DNA from: Letharia columbiana | Lineage: Eukaryota > Ascomycota > Lecanoromycetes > Lecanorales > Parmeliaceae | Assembly: GCF_014066305.1 (NCBI RefSeq) | Contig: NW_023501053.1 | Location: 824,501 to 888,500, forward strand | DNA length: 64,000 nt | Direction of reading: 5' to 3' | Shown: positions 46,101 through 59,119 of the stretch, piece after piece | Numbering within the stretch: position 1 is the stretch's first letter | How the letters are laid out: every line of letters starts with the position of its first letter | Position numbers and translations under genes: made by a program | The notes under the pieces: generated by a model | What the model was told of the DNA's origin: nothing | Databases searched by the model: none | The model's input: the letters and a program-made list of their open reading frames with translations, nothing else

Positions 46101-46494
46101 AAAGGAGTCGACGTCGCAGGCAATTGTGCTGCTAGTGTAAATCGATCAAGAAGAGATTAGTGGAGTCAATATTCCCTCAAATTGACGCTCGTTGTCTAGC
46201 GCCATACCACGACCGTTGAGGCACTCGGAGAATCGGTGGCCAGCCATTATCGTGGCGAACCCTGAGTCACGAGTAAGTTGACAGCGCACGCAAATCGTGG
46301 AGTCTGTTCGCTGCATAGAAGCCCAACCACCGCCTCACTGAGCAGCTTCTGTCACCCAGCCTCGGTCACGCCTTATCGTGTACTACGAACCGCAAATCAT
46401 TAAAAGCACAGGGAATCTTCGGCCGATCCAGTACACTTATTGTTATTGTCAAAAGGAAAATTTCTTTTGGTGAGTTTCTGATTTGTTACTTCAT

Positions 46495-46634
46495 CCAATC
46501 GAACGTAAGGTTTATGTGCTGGAAACTAAGAGATGCCAGGGCTGCAGCTCCGCGCATAAAAATCATCCAATCCACGCAGCCGGCTGGCCCCGCCGCGAAG
46601 ACTGTGCGGAGACCACAGAGTAGCTTCTTCCAAT
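46495..46634 (+). promoter_or_regulatory. Three CCAAT boxes upstream of hapB
   Basis: CCAATC sites occur at 46495, 46567 and 46630, spaced 72 and 63 bp, within 340 bp of the hapB start. The gene product is a subunit of the CCAAT-binding complex, and autoregulation of hapB is described in Aspergillus nidulans. Binding here is inferred. Confidence 0.5.
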
Positions 46635-46692
46635 CATAACCAAAGAAGTTTACTTTGCAGTTCTGACATCTTCAATTCCCCACACATCCTTG

Positions 46693-46760
46693 GTAAGCTT
46701 CCCCATGGTCCACCCTTTTCAGCCTATCCGACCCTTGATCACGCTGATTCGCGTGTGCAG
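46693..46760 (+). other. Probable 5' UTR intron of hapB
   Basis: A 68-nt segment starts GTAAGC, contains a CTGAT branch-like site and ends GTGCAG, 65 bp before the hapB ATG. The features match the coding introns in this window. Confidence 0.45.
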
Positions 46761-46825
46761 GCACAGACGCCGTTCACGAGCTACATAACAAACACACAAT
46801 AAACCTACTCGACCAGGTTCCATCC

Positions 46826-47932
46826 ATGATGGATTACGCGCAGCCTCAAGCACATTCTTACGGCCAGCATCCGCAGGCGCCGCACATGCAGGCTTACTCC
46901 AACGCGCAACAGAGTCCAACAATTACATCTCCACCTAGCCAACCGCCGCACATGCAGCATCAGACACAGGCTTCCACCATCCTGCCCTCTCAAGGACATT
47001 CATACCCGACGCAGCAACCACCTCAAACAAACCACACGGGCCTCAACTATCCTCAGTCGTATGTTGGTCAGCCAAACATGCATCAACCGTACAACATCAC
47101 GCCCGGCCAAGCAGCAGCTATGGCTACCGCAGCCGCGTCAGGGCAGCAGAGTTATGGCTACCCGATGCCTCAGACTTCGATGGCTGGATCACCGCGGATG
47201 GGAGGCATCGCTGTTAAAAATGAGCGAACACCACGGTCACCACCGCAAGTGCCGAATACGATGGGACCTCTACCTTCGCAGGTCTCTCAAAACCACAGGA
47301 TGTCCCAAGGTCATATGGGACACTCTGTCAGCAGCCCACACGGCCAGAGCGCGCAAACAGTGATGATGGGCCACCAGCCTCCACGAAATTCTGTCCCTCC
47401 TCAGATGCCGCCACCTCCACAGCATCAGCATCAGCAACACCACGCGGCTTCTCCTGAAGCGGGGCCTACAGGTGCCGAAGAAGCGCCGCTTTATGTCAAC
47501 GCCAAACAATTCCATCGGATCCTGAAGCGACGCGTGGCTCGCCAGAAGTTGGAAGAGGCACTTCGGCTCACCTCAAAGGGCCGTAAGCCATATCTGCATG
47601 AGTCGAGACATAAACACGCGATGCGGCGGCCAAGGGGACCCGGGGGAAGATTTCTAACCGCCGAGGAAGTTTCGCTCATCGAAAAAGGCGAAGGCGGAGA
47701 GCTGCAGAAGTATGCTCCCAAGGTTCTGGAGAACCTGAACAACCAGGAATCCGACACCTCAGGGCCAGCCAAATCGAGTGATTCTGCTGGGTCCAAGAGG
47801 AAATCGGGCGCTCTTGACGATGATGAGAGCACCCCTCCAATCAAGAAGGCCAAGGTCGAACCGGCCAAGGACACACCGAGCGGCGAGAGCGAAGAGGCGG
47901 ATGAAGAGGACGAGGGCGATGATGAAGCATAA
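46826..47932 (+). CDS. hapB: CCAAT-binding complex subunit HapB (NF-YA/HAP2), 368 aa
   Basis: An intronless frame. HapB/NF-YA gives sequence specificity to the trimeric CCAAT-binding factor and contacts the HapC/HapE histone-fold dimer. The NF-YA core is at about residues 218-282. The subunit-association helix contains [19 protein letters not shown], and the DNA-binding segment contains [20 protein letters not shown], both near-invariant. The N-terminal 215 residues are Gln/Pro/His-rich, typical of an activation or disordered region. The C-terminus is acidic after a KRKSG and IKKAKVE basic patch, likely a nuclear signal. The long upstream region has three CCAAT boxes and a probable leader intron. 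Confidence 0.97.
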   Translation: MMDYAQPQAHSYGQHPQAPHMQAYSNAQQSPTITSPPSQPPHMQHQTQASTILPSQGHSYPTQQPPQTNHTGLNYPQSYVGQPNMHQPYNITPGQAAAMATAAASGQQSYGYPMPQTSMAGSPRMGGIAVKNERTPRSPPQVPNTMGPLPSQVSQNHRMSQGHMGHSVSSPHGQSAQTVMMGHQPPRNSVPPQMPPPPQHQHQQHHAASPEAGPTGAEEAPLYVNAKQFHRILKRRVARQKLEEALRLTSKGRKPYLHESRHKHAMRRPRGPGGRFLTAEEVSLIEKGEGGELQKYAPKVLENLNNQESDTSGPAKSSDSAGSKRKSGALDDDESTPPIKKAKVEPAKDTPSGESEEADEEDEGDDEA

Positions 47933-48671
47933 TCGTCGCACAATATGAGACCATGGGAGTCTTCGAGCCGTTCCGAATCCTTCCAGGCTACCTCACGACT
48001 TACGCAGCGTTGATTTTCGATTCGATTCAGCAGCACAGCACATTTGGACCAATCACGATTTTAATTTACAACAACCCCAACTCTCGTTTGTCGACACATC
48101 ATGCAGCTCGCAGATACCCCCTTGCGTTGGAAGAAGAATGTTTTTTATGGGATCAAGCGTTGGCGAAAGTTAGAAAGATCTTCCCTCACTGGGACAAAAG
48201 GGACCCATTTTGCAGGGATAGGAAGGATATTTTGCATGGATTTGGGGAAGCAGTGACTATATCCCTCATGCTGAACGAATCTCTTTCTCCCTGTCAGCTT
48301 GCATACAGTATGTATTGATGGATCTTGCATGGCGTGGGGAATCATTGTGATTGTAGGATCATCAGATGAGCTTGCCGCCGTGTTAGATAGCAATAATGGA
48401 GACTGGTCTTCAACGAAGGTGTCGCAGATTGCCATCATGTAGTCCATGTCAAAGCTATGGTAAAAGGCGCGATAAACATGTAGATTCATGTCGCAGTGCT
48501 GCTGTGCAAAGCTCGTGCCGGGCCCGGCTGCATTCATTTGGAAGTCAGCCTTGGCGCCGCTCTGCCGTAATTTCGCCACGACAGCAAACACCCGAAGCTG
48601 ATGTGTCCCTACGGACCCTACCTCACGAGCGCAAGGGAATATCCTCCTTCTTCCCTTATCAACCATCCAGA

Positions 48672-51600
48672 ATGATTCTACGAAGCTCTTCGCCTCTCCT
48701 CATCTCCCTGTCCCTTCTCCTTTTGCAAGCATCATGGTTGACGGGACCCGCCTCCGCAAAGAAAGATGCTCCACGCATCACCAAATCCAAACTCGATAAC
48801 CCTCCCGCAGCCCCACCTCTTTACTTCGAAGATTCAGATGTCATACTTATACTTGATAACGCTGGAAACGTAATAAGATCAGAGGATGCAGGCGAGGAGT
48901 GGGGCGTGATTGACGATGTTCCGGAAGGACGAGCATTGGATCTGGTGCTGCACCCCTACAACAACGAGATGGCATACGTATGGGGCAAAGAGACTACACA
49001 CTGGATAACCGACGATCGGGGCAAATCATGGCGGAGTTTTGATATAGAAGGGTACCCTGTCCCATTTCGACCGCCCTTCAGCTTCCATGCGGCAGACAGC
49101 GACAAGGTGATTGTCAATATCTGTACTGAACCGTTTGTGTGCGATGAGATGGCTTACTACACGAAAGACGCCTTCAAGACTCCTCCCATAGAGATGAGGC
49201 AGGACACCAGGAGCTGCGTATTTGCTAGGTCAACGCCGCAGTTCCAAACAAGTGCAGATGACAAGAACGACGACCGAGTGGTCTGCGTTGTGAAGGGACG
49301 GTATGCGAGTATTTGGTCAACGAGAGACAACCGGCTGGTGGTCTCAGATGATTACTTCAAGGACGAGGAGGAGGAGCCGGTTCTGGAAGGTGACCGTACT
49401 GTTCAAGGGATCATCAACATCGCTGTCGTGAAGGGCTTTTTGGTCGCCGCTGCAAGTGCTAAAGGTACGGATGAGCTGGCGATGTATGTGACGGATGACG
49501 CGCAAACTTGGCACAGAGCTGTGTTCCCCATCGATCATAAGTTGGAGGAAGATGCCTACACAATCCTAGAGAGTACCAATTATAGCATTCAGGTGGATGT
49601 CATGACTACATCCCCGATCAATGCTATGGGGGTTCTCTTTACGAGTAACTCGAACGGAACCTACTTCACCCGGAATATTGAGCATACAAATAGGAACTAC
49701 AAGGGCATCGTGGACTTTGAGAAGATCGCGGGTATCCAGGGGATCGTGATGGTCAATGTAGTGGACAACTGGGAGGACGTGGAACAGTCGCCCCTTGCTC
49801 AGAAGAAGATCAAGAGCAAGATCAGCTTTGACGATGGGAGGAAATTCCAGTCACTCACCACAGACGACGACGACGAGATACACCTCCACTCTGTGTCACA
49901 AATGACCAACTCGGGCAGAGTATTTTCAAGTCTGGCGCCAGGGCTTGTCATGGGAATTGGCAACAGAGGCAAATACCTCAAGGATTACGAAGAATGTGAC
50001 CTCTATGTCTCCGACGACGCCGGCTTGACCTGGCGGTTAGCAGTGAAAGAAGCTCACAAATATGAATTTGGTGACAGAGGTTCGGTATTACTGGCTATCT
50101 ATGACGAGGGTCCCACAGACACCATTCAGTATTCTCTCGATCATGGTAAATCCTGGGAGAAGGCAGACCTCGGTGACAAAGTTCGTGCCAAGCTACTCAC
50201 GACCACGCCCGACTCTACCAGTCTCAAATTCTTCCTCATGGCTACTACCGGCGGAGGATCAGATCTGGAGCATATGGCAATCGCTATTGATTTTGCTGAG
50301 CTTCATGAACGAAAATGCAAGGACAATGACTTCGACCGGTGGCCTGCGCGCGTGGACGAGAACGGAGACCCGACTTGTATCATGGGCCACAAACAATGGT
50401 ACCGCAGACGCAAGGCCGATGCCGATTGTTTCGTAGATCAAGAGTTCAAGGACCCTGTACCAGAGTTCGAGCCTTGCGCTTGCGCTAATGAGGATTTCGA
50501 ATGTGACTACAACTTCGTTCCCAGCGACGATGGAAGCGAGTGCATTCCGGCTGGAACTTTGCCAGTGCCTAAAGATCAGTGCGATGGTTCAGATGCCAAA
50601 TACATGGGCAGCTCTGGCTTCAGGCTTATTCCTGGCAACGACTGCGATCGAGAAGCCAAGGGTGCTGTCGCGTTGGACGAAGAAGTAGAGCGGTCTTGCG
50701 ACGATACCATCAGGCCACCCGCAAGTGGAAAAATAGCAAAAGAGCTCTCAACTTTCCGTGCAAGACGCTTCGAAGAGTACTTCTACTTGGAGAGGACTGA
50801 CAGGAGTACGGGTACCGACGAGACCATTGTCATGCGGACTGACGACCGTAAGGTTTATATTACTACCGATGCTGGTAAGACCTGGGATCAGATTCTCGAG
50901 GATGAAGAGATCACGGCCATTTACCCTCACCAATATTTCAATGATGTGGTATACTTCCTTACCGGCAGCAAGAAAGTATTCTACTCCGTCAATAGAGGGG
51001 TCACTATTGGCCATTTCGAAGCCCCAGCCGAGCCCACTCGAGACAAGCTTCAGATCCTGAGCTTCCATGCTGACTATAAAGACTGGCTCATTTGGACTGG
51101 TGCGGTGGACTGCGATGGATCTAGCAAGAGCAATTGCCATAATGTTGCCTTCTTCAGTGAAGACAGAGGTGCCACTTGGGACCATAGATTGCGTTATGTC
51201 AACAAGTGCGAGTTCATCAAGAAGGAAGGCCGTGGAGGTAACGAGAAGCTCGTGTACTGCGAGCAGTACCAAGACGAGAAGCCGGACAACCCTCTGCAGC
51301 TGAAGTGGAGCGACAACTGGTTCGCAGACGATCACAAGCCATTCAACGATATCATAGATTTTGCCACCATGTCTGAATTCATCGTTGTAGCTGCCAGACG
51401 GGAAGATGACCGTGACGCTCTTACATGCCATACCAGCGTGGATGGCAAGACGTTCGCCGACGCAAGATTTCCGCCGAGCTTTGAGGTGCCTGCTCAGAAG
51501 GCTTACACGGTGCTGGATAGCTCTACACACGCCGTCTTCTTGCATGTAACGGTCAATAACCGCGAAGAGTCTGAGTATGGTTCAATCATCAAGAGTAACA

Positions 51601-53181
51601 GCAACGGCACATCCTATGTCATGAGTCTCAATGGCGTCAACAGAAATGGTCGGGGATATGTCGATTTTGAGAAGATGCTTGGCCTCGAGGGAGTCATTTT
51701 GGTCAATACTGTTGCCAACATCGACGAGGCCGATCAGGGTAAATCCAAAAAGCTGAGAACCATGATTACGCATAACGATGGTGCTCAATGGGCACCTTTG
51801 CAAGCCCCATCTAAAGACGCTGAGGGTCGTAAATACGAGTGCGATCCTAAGGACACCTTGAAATGTTCTCTGCATCTTCACAGCTACACCGAGCGCCGGG
51901 ATCCGCGTGCTACATTCTCGTCTCCGTCAGCCATTGGTTTGATGATGGGTGTCGGTAATGTTGGCCAGTATCTGGGCAGGAAACCTGATGCAGACACTTT
52001 CATCACTCGAGATGGTGGCGTTGAATGGTACCCTGTCAAGAAAGGCAACTACATGTGGGAGTACGGCGACCAGGGTTCAATCATCGTCATTGTTGAAGAG
52101 GATGTTGCCACTCGATCTGTTTTCTATTCTCTGAACGAAGGCATCAACTGGCAAGAATATGTCTTCGCAGACGCCGACTTCACTGTTGCGGCCATCTCTA
52201 CTGTTCCCTCTGACAAGTCACGGAATTTCATTCTGTGGGGTAAAGAAAGCGCAAGTGGCAGCAACGTTGCTACCGTCAATCTTGACTTTACAGGCTTGAC
52301 GGACAAGCAATGTGAATTGGACGAGAAGAATCCAGAGAAGGGTGACTACCTCCTCTGGGAACCCAAGCATCCTACTCAGAAAGACAACTGCCTATTTGGA
52401 CATGTTGCGCAATACCACCGCAAAAGACCTGAAGCCGAATGTTATAACGGGTTAGACATACAACATCTGCACAGCATCTCCCGAAACTGCGATTGCACGA
52501 GGGAGGATTTTGAATGGTAAGGCTATCATCTTCAGTCCCGTTAGAAACACATTCTTGCTGATACGTTTATGTAGTGACTACAACTACGAGGTCGGCAATG
52601 ACGGCTCCTGCCAACTCGTCCCTGGTCTACCGCCCCCCGACCACAGCCAAGCTTGTGTCGAAAACCCGGAATTATTGTCCTATTTCACTCCCACAGGCTA
52701 TCGCCGCACTCCACTCGACACTTGCAAAGGCGGCCAGGAACTAGAGTACACGTCAAAAGAAATACCCTGCGAAGGCCATGAAGGCGACTTCGACCGTGAA
52801 CAGCGCAAGAAAGGTCTCAGCGGGTTCTGGTTCTTCGCGCTGGTATTCGTCTTACCGGTTGTCATCGCAGGAGGAGCCGGGTATTGGGTCTGGGCTAATT
52901 GGGATGGCAAATTTGGACGTATCAGGCTTGGAGATTCAGGCAGTGCGTTTGATGCAGACAAGCCATGGATCGCATGGCCAATTACGGCGGTCAGTGCTGT
53001 GGTTGCTGTGGTAGCTACGTTGCCGCTTCTGCTCGCGAGCGCGTGGAGAGGGATTACCGGGTTGTTTGGAAGTGGAAGGACGTATACGCAACGGAGCGAT
53101 TTTGCGAGAGGGGGAAGATACGCAGTTGTTGACCCAGATGAGGACGAGTTGTTAGGAGATGATGAGGAGGAAGAAGTGTAG
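48672..53181 (+). CDS. VPS10: Vacuolar protein sorting receptor Vps10 (sortilin family), 1483 aa, 2 exons
   Basis: Exons 48672-52516 and 52575-53181 are joined by a 58-nt intron (GTAAGG...TGTAG), restoring DFECDYNYEVGNDG. Vps10 cycles between the late Golgi and endosome carrying vacuolar hydrolases such as carboxypeptidase Y. A signal peptide (LLISLSLLLLQASWL) is followed by two large luminal beta-propeller/10CC modules (about 40-690 and 700-1340) with repeated Asp-box motifs such as SDDAGLTWR, TTDAGKTWDQ, SEDRGATWDH and TRDGGVEWYP. The cysteine-rich ends read CACANEDFECDYNF and NCDCTREDFECDYNY. A membrane segment lies at about 1366-1386 and a second hydrophobic stretch at about 1413-1438. 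The short tail is acidic. An in-frame ATG at 48396 would bury the signal peptide, so 48672 is preferred. Confidence 0.96.
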
Positions 53182-53492
53182 GATAGGATTGGAAGGGAAA
53201 GAGGACAGCGGCATTGTTAGGCGTTTCTGGTATTCAGGGAGAATGATAGGGAGCGTGCATTCCTTCCTTCCGGGATGTATTCTAGTCGTAGCGAACTTGA
53301 ATATAATGGAGCGGTGCGTAGATACCAATCGTTTACGCTCAGCAGCTTCCACTCCTTCCTAGATATCGACAGACTGATCCTAGCTTTTGAGTTCATACCG
53401 ACCGAGTCGAATCCTCATTCCTCAACACTCTACTTCACACCATCTTTCCACGGGACATTTTTCCTCCATTCGATCCCATCAAAATCTGGACA

Positions 53493-54686
<1,194 letters not shown>

Positions 54687-55079
54687 TGGAAGGGTAGGGT
54701 GAAGAGATGGGGAGGATGGGTTGAGCCTGTTGAATTGAAGGGGGTTGGTAAAGGGGTGAAGAGGAATGGTGCACCAAACAGAGAGGGGGTGCACGGTTGT
54801 GAAATGGCAAAAATTGATGTAATAGCGCTTGAATTCTCAACGCTGGCCCATATGGAACCCAAAGGTCACATGAACCAAGGATGACCCGTCTACCAAAGCA
54901 AAGTCATAGCCACTTCATGAAGGCTGGGGACAATGACAGGCGGCTGTTCAAAGGTGACACTGGCGTAAGAACATCGCATGGTTTCGGCAATACATCCATC
55001 TATGCTTTTTTCATGCTCAACATTATCGTCGTAACGCTACTCCAGCGACACGTACAAACACTTCCCTTCCAACAAGCCT

Positions 55080-56927
55080 TTACTCTTCATCCCCACCCGC
55101 CTCTGTCCCCTCGATTTCCTCCCCGTCTTCCTCCTCAAACGTCCCCACCGGCACCTCATACAATCTCAACAACGCCTTATTTGGATCCTTCACGAGGACG
55201 TATTTGCCATCTTTCATGTTCCGGCACATGTCCACAATGGTCCGGACGATACCCCAGCCATTAGCGAGGTTGAGATTCATTTGCTCAGCAAATTTGCGAG
55301 GATCGTAGCCGACGACGCCGAGGATGACATGTCGGTCGGGAATTTTGGGGGAAGCTCGGGATACGAATCTGTCAGTAAAGGTTAGCAGATTGTGTGGCAG
55401 AGGTAGGCGGACGGTGATAATTGCTTACCCGAGTTTCATCACGTCTGCGCCAGCCAATATAGCTTGTGTAGCCCATCTCGCCAACTTGCAGCTGTTGTTC
55501 TTCATCTCCGTTGCTACCACCGCACCGCGCTGGCTCGTAAGTTTGGTCCTCCAGTCTAGAGCACCGCCGCTACCTTGTGCCTTATGGTCAAACTCGTTCA
55601 GTGCTTTCAGGGTGAGTAATTGATCTTCGCCGCTGATATTATTCTTCACAACCGCATCGATCTCTGTGCGGACGATCAGATGCAGAGGATCTTCGTCTTT
55701 CTCGAGCGAGAGGTCGAAGCGTCTATATTTGTAGGCTTTGGATGCTAAAGGTTCGGTCTCTTCTGACGGGTTGTAGAAGGGGTTTTCGTGCTGCATTTCC
55801 AACTTGCTCGTTTCGCTCTCCATGACGGTTTGATTCGCAAAATTGTGATTAATGAAGGTGGCCTCAAGCGCCAATGCGCCGGGGAAATTAATGCTATCTT
55901 TATTGCCCTCGCTCGCTTCCAAAGGTGCATCCGCGGCATTCTCGTTTACAGATACCATATCCAGGGACGAGCCGTCTCGCTTGTCAAGATACAGTTTGCT
56001 ACCTTGCTTCGTAATGACTAAATCCCAACTGTAGACGGATCGGGGAGCGCACATGAGCATGGAGAGGATATTGTCGGTGGCAAAAATGGTGGCTTCGTCT
56101 TTTTCGGCCAGTTCTTGGATTATGGGATCTGAAGAGGTGGTGACATTGTACGCAGCGCGATCCACGACGTTGAGTTTTCGCTCCGTATTCTTGACAGGAG
56201 GCTTGTCGTAGCCGCGGTCATAGTAGTAGAGGAAGCCATAGCTATCGATGTCCTCACCGGCTGAGGTTTCAAGGTTGAGCTTCAGTAACCGGGCGAAGTC
56301 AATCTCTTCTAACATCGTCCAGTCAGGTTTGATGTTCACAGAGGAGTCGCGATTTCGTTGGGGCTTGTCATAATCTTTCCAGCCGAACCTTCGTCCACCT
56401 CGTCCGCCTCGAGCACCTCCCCGTTGGTCGTAGAGGTAGGCTTGCTGACCACCGCGGCCGCCCACTCTTGAATTCTGGAACGTGCCTCGTCCTCCACGTT
56501 GGTCGCGCCCGCCTCGTCCTCGACCTCGGAATATGGTACCACCGCCACGCCCGAAGCCTCGAGTCTTCGTTGAAGTGCGAGTATTGTCGACCACGGAAAA
56601 AGATGATTCATCTTCTGCTACTTGAACCGCGAATAGGCTGGACGTGCCAGCACCGTAGACTTGCTGATCTGCGAACATCAGCTTTAGTACTCTAACGCTA
56701 CTATTTTGGAATACGTTACCCCTGTAGTTCCTATTATATTGCTGCCTGCCTCCTCGTCCATCTCTATCTTTGCCCTCAGTTGTCCAGTCCGCCATCCGGC
56801 CCAGCTTGTCTCCCTTCGAGTATGGTGCGTATGGAACGCCATCCACGAGCGCATCCGTGGTGGTGGGTGGACCCCATGAATCTTCAGACGGCAGGGCCGT
56901 GACTATCGATGAGAGAGAGATAGGCAT
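55080..56927 (-). CDS. eif3d: Translation initiation factor eIF3 subunit D, 578 aa, 3 exons
   Basis: Exons 56927-56720, 56668-55429 and 55368-55080 total 1737 nt. eIF3d is a peripheral eIF3 subunit with a cap-binding fold. The start is the ATG at 56927 ([20 protein letters not shown]), matching the family; an upstream in-frame ATG adds 20 residues that do not. Intron 1 (51 nt) has no stop and keeps frame, so the genomic ORF reads through it; removing it restores [18 protein letters not shown]. An Arg/Gly-rich segment ([14 protein letters not shown]) lies at about 110-170. The cap-binding-like core follows, with [29 protein letters not shown] and [16 protein letters not shown]. The last intron (60 nt) joins VMKLGFVSRASP. 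The C-terminus is acidic ([18 protein letters not shown]). Confidence 0.97.
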
Positions 56928-57260
56928 GTTGCAGGTTGAAGGAGTCGTGAGACTGTTGTGGGGAGAGACCAAAAGTTCGTGCATCATTCGGCTAAATTAA
57001 ACGGCAAATAAGTCCGCTCTATCCTCAATGCGATCTTTTTAGGGCCAGAACCTATGACCTTTTCCTCCTTTGCTTTACCAGCAGGCATGCGACGAGAACA
57101 CGTTATGGGAAGATAAACCTATTCCGAGACTTTCGTCAAGATGCTCTAAACTCCGAGCCATTCGAGATGAAAGAATAAGCACCACAGATTACGAAGTTGA
57201 GCTCATGAACTCTTGCAATCCTGCATTAGACAGCAGGATTTGTAGCCAGAGCTCGACATT
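56928..57260. promoter_or_regulatory. Divergent promoter region eIF3d / TRS23
   Basis: 333 bp lies between the two start codons, which face away from each other. The assignment is from gene arrangement; no specific element was recognised. Confidence 0.45.
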
Positions 57261-57790
57261 ATGTAGGTCGAGTATAGTCACTTTTACGCCCTTGCTGAGT
57301 ATGCACAGGGTCGTCTACTCCCTTATAATCATTAATAAGGCCGGAGGTCTAGTCTACAACCGCGACTTCAACAACGCTCTTAATAAGGTCTCCGTTAACG
57401 ACCTACTAGTTCTTGCAGGCACCTTTCACGGGTTTGGTCAATCCCAAGCAGTACTGCAACGTCACAGCTCGATCAAGACTGACTGCCCCCAGCGTCCACG
57501 CAATTACTAAATCTCTCACGCCTTCCTCCCTCGGCATTCCATCCAGCCAGCGAACAGGCATTGAAGTCCTCGAATCCTCTCACTTCCGCCTGACTTCCTT
57601 CCAGACATTTACGGGCACGAAGTTTCTCTTGTTCACAGAACCACACCAGCCAAACGTTGATGTCATCATAAGGAAGGTGTACGAATTGTATGCGGATTAT
57701 GTGACGAAGAATCCTTTCTATCAATTGGAGATGCCGATCAGGTGTGAGGCGTTTGATCGGCATTTGTTGACATACATGAGAGCGAGATGA
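57261..57790 (+). CDS. TRS23: TRAPP complex subunit Trs23 (sybindin family), 140 aa
   Basis: Exons 57309-57431 and 57493-57790 carry the body. A 2-nt coding exon (57261-57262) supplies AT of the start codon. Trs23/TRAPPC4 is a core longin-fold subunit of the TRAPP tethering complexes that activate Rab Ypt1. Family blocks are VYSLIIINKAGGLVYNRDF, LVLAGTFHGVHAITKSLTP (restored by the 61-nt intron), GIEVLESSHFRLTSFQTFTG, HQPNVDVIIRKVYELYADYV and MPIRCEAFDRHLL. The 46-nt first intron (GTAGGT, CTGAG, GCACAG) gives MVVYSLII, the expected N-terminus. Starting instead at the ATG 57301 without that intron would give MHRVVYSLII and is the fallback. Confidence 0.92.
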
Positions 57791-58509
57791 TCTTGCCGAA
57801 GGTGGAGAAAGCTGTCAAGGACAAAGACGGGATGCAACAAGAGTTTGAATGTCCAGGATTGACTGGGAAATACAGTCGGCTCCAGGAGAGCCATCGGGCT
57901 CGGGGACCGCGTTGCGAAAATCAGAAGCGCACATGAGCAAAGGCGTTTCCTTTCAAGCAATCCTTGTGCACATACCTGGTGAAAGCTTTGTCCATGTGAC
58001 CCTGGATGGTTTTGTAGCGTGTAGACTGTACTTAAAGCCAGACGATGCATTGGGGCTCCAGTCCTTCCGTCTGCTTCTTGAGGGCAATTATATTAGCCGG
58101 CAGACGATCATGATGTTATAGTCTGCCATTTGATATAAATTTTATAGAGAGCTCTATTCCCAAAAGACCTCAAAGCTTTTTTGAACAATTCGACATTTGT
58201 TAGGTAGCGATCTTGCAACCTTGCAACCTCGCAGTCTAGCATTTTGTTACTGTGGCAGTAGCAGCCAAGCGGTAGAAATAGCGTTGTCGAAATAACAGCT
58301 TGAGATGGCTTACCACCACCACTCCTACACCACTGCTTTAATAATAGAAAGTCTTTACAACTCCCGTGGTCGTCTTAGGCATATTCGACAAGTCAGTGCA
58401 ACACCACATACGCCGGCTTCTACCGGCTTTCATTCATTTCCTCTCTTCACAGACTACATCACCACCCTAACCGTCTCCCCCGGGTCCCCATATCACCTGC
58501 ACCCTCACA
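57791..58509. other. Intergenic region TRS23 - RPB4
   Basis: About 720 bp between two genes on the same strand. It contains one domainless ORF at 57849-58121 and AT-richer sequence near 58120-58300. No gene is supported. Confidence 0.55.
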
Positions 58510-59119
58510 ATGGCGCAGACAAATGCCCCGGCGCCCACCTCGAGAGCTCGTGAACAAGTCGGCGGTGACGAAGAAGCCACCTCGGACCTCAAACTCGGCG
58601 AATTCCAGAACGTCCACTCAATGAGCCTTTCAGAAGCACGGGCCCTCATAATTGCGATTTTAGCACATCGGGCGACAACGAAGAAGGTCGAAGAGACTGA
58701 GTAAGTCTGCTTGACCCGTCGCCAGGGTGAGAGGAGTGGGGAGAAGAGAAGACCGAGGGAAAGGAAGCATAGAGGCTGATTAGTTGCGTACAGGACGTTG
58801 ATCAAGACGCAGGACTACCTGGACGTTTTCGCGCGGTTCAAGAACACCGAAAATATTACGGCCGTGGAACGTGTGCTTGGTGCGCATCCGCAATTGGAGC
58901 CTTTTGAGAAGTCACAGCTAGGTATGACTTCTCTCAGACATCTCTACAGGGTTTCTAAAACGAGGAGGGGCTGACGACTCCCGGGGCGCAGCGAGTTTAT
59001 GTTGCGAGACTGCTGAAGAGGCGAAGACGTTGATACCTAGTCTGACGAATAAGATTACCGATGTGGATCTGCAGGAAATACTGGATGATATCACCAAGTT
59101 GAGGACCTTCGGGGACTGA
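58510..59119 (+). CDS. RPB4: RNA polymerase II subunit Rpb4, 148 aa, 3 exons
   Basis: Exons 58510-58700, 58794-58921 and 58992-59119 are joined by introns of 93 nt (GTAAGT) and 70 nt (GTATGA). Rpb4 pairs with Rpb7 in the stalk of Pol II and functions in initiation and mRNA decay. The family pattern is clear: [20 protein letters not shown], then [20 protein letters not shown], then [20 protein letters not shown] with IPSLTN and [14 protein letters not shown] at the C-terminus (HRDC-like helical fold). The N-terminal 25 residues are disordered. The length is close to human and S. pombe Rpb4. It is convergent with RPN10, leaving 380 bp of 3' flank. Confidence 0.96.

Larger units (their letters stand above)
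43197..46825. other. Long non-coding region: hapB promoter and leader
   Basis: About 3.6 kb lacks a supported gene. It contains short ctaaa-type tandem repeats (two copies of agctaaacta at 43851-43870), pyrimidine-rich tracts including (ctt)n near 45030-45052, many short ORFs that could be upstream ORFs, and three CCAAT boxes close to hapB. Long, CT-rich leaders are common for fungal regulatory genes, so part of it is probably transcribed. Confidence 0.5.

Noticed and set aside
48145..48666. 173-aa minus-strand ORF upstream of VPS10
   Set aside because: No recognisable motif; it lies in the hapB 3' flank and VPS10 promoter.
48396..48671. In-frame ATG extension of VPS10 (92 residues)
   Set aside because: It would place the clear signal peptide internally; the ATG at 48672 gives a proper secretory N-terminus.
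50748..51545. 265-aa minus-strand ORF
   Set aside because: Antisense shadow of VPS10.
56928..56987. 20-residue upstream extension of eIF3d
   Set aside because: The family N-terminus begins at the MPISLSS methionine; the extra residues have no counterpart.
57301..57308. ATG at 57301 as TRS23 start
   Set aside because: It gives MHRVVYSL, and the sequence containing it ends in a good splice acceptor; kept only as a fallback.
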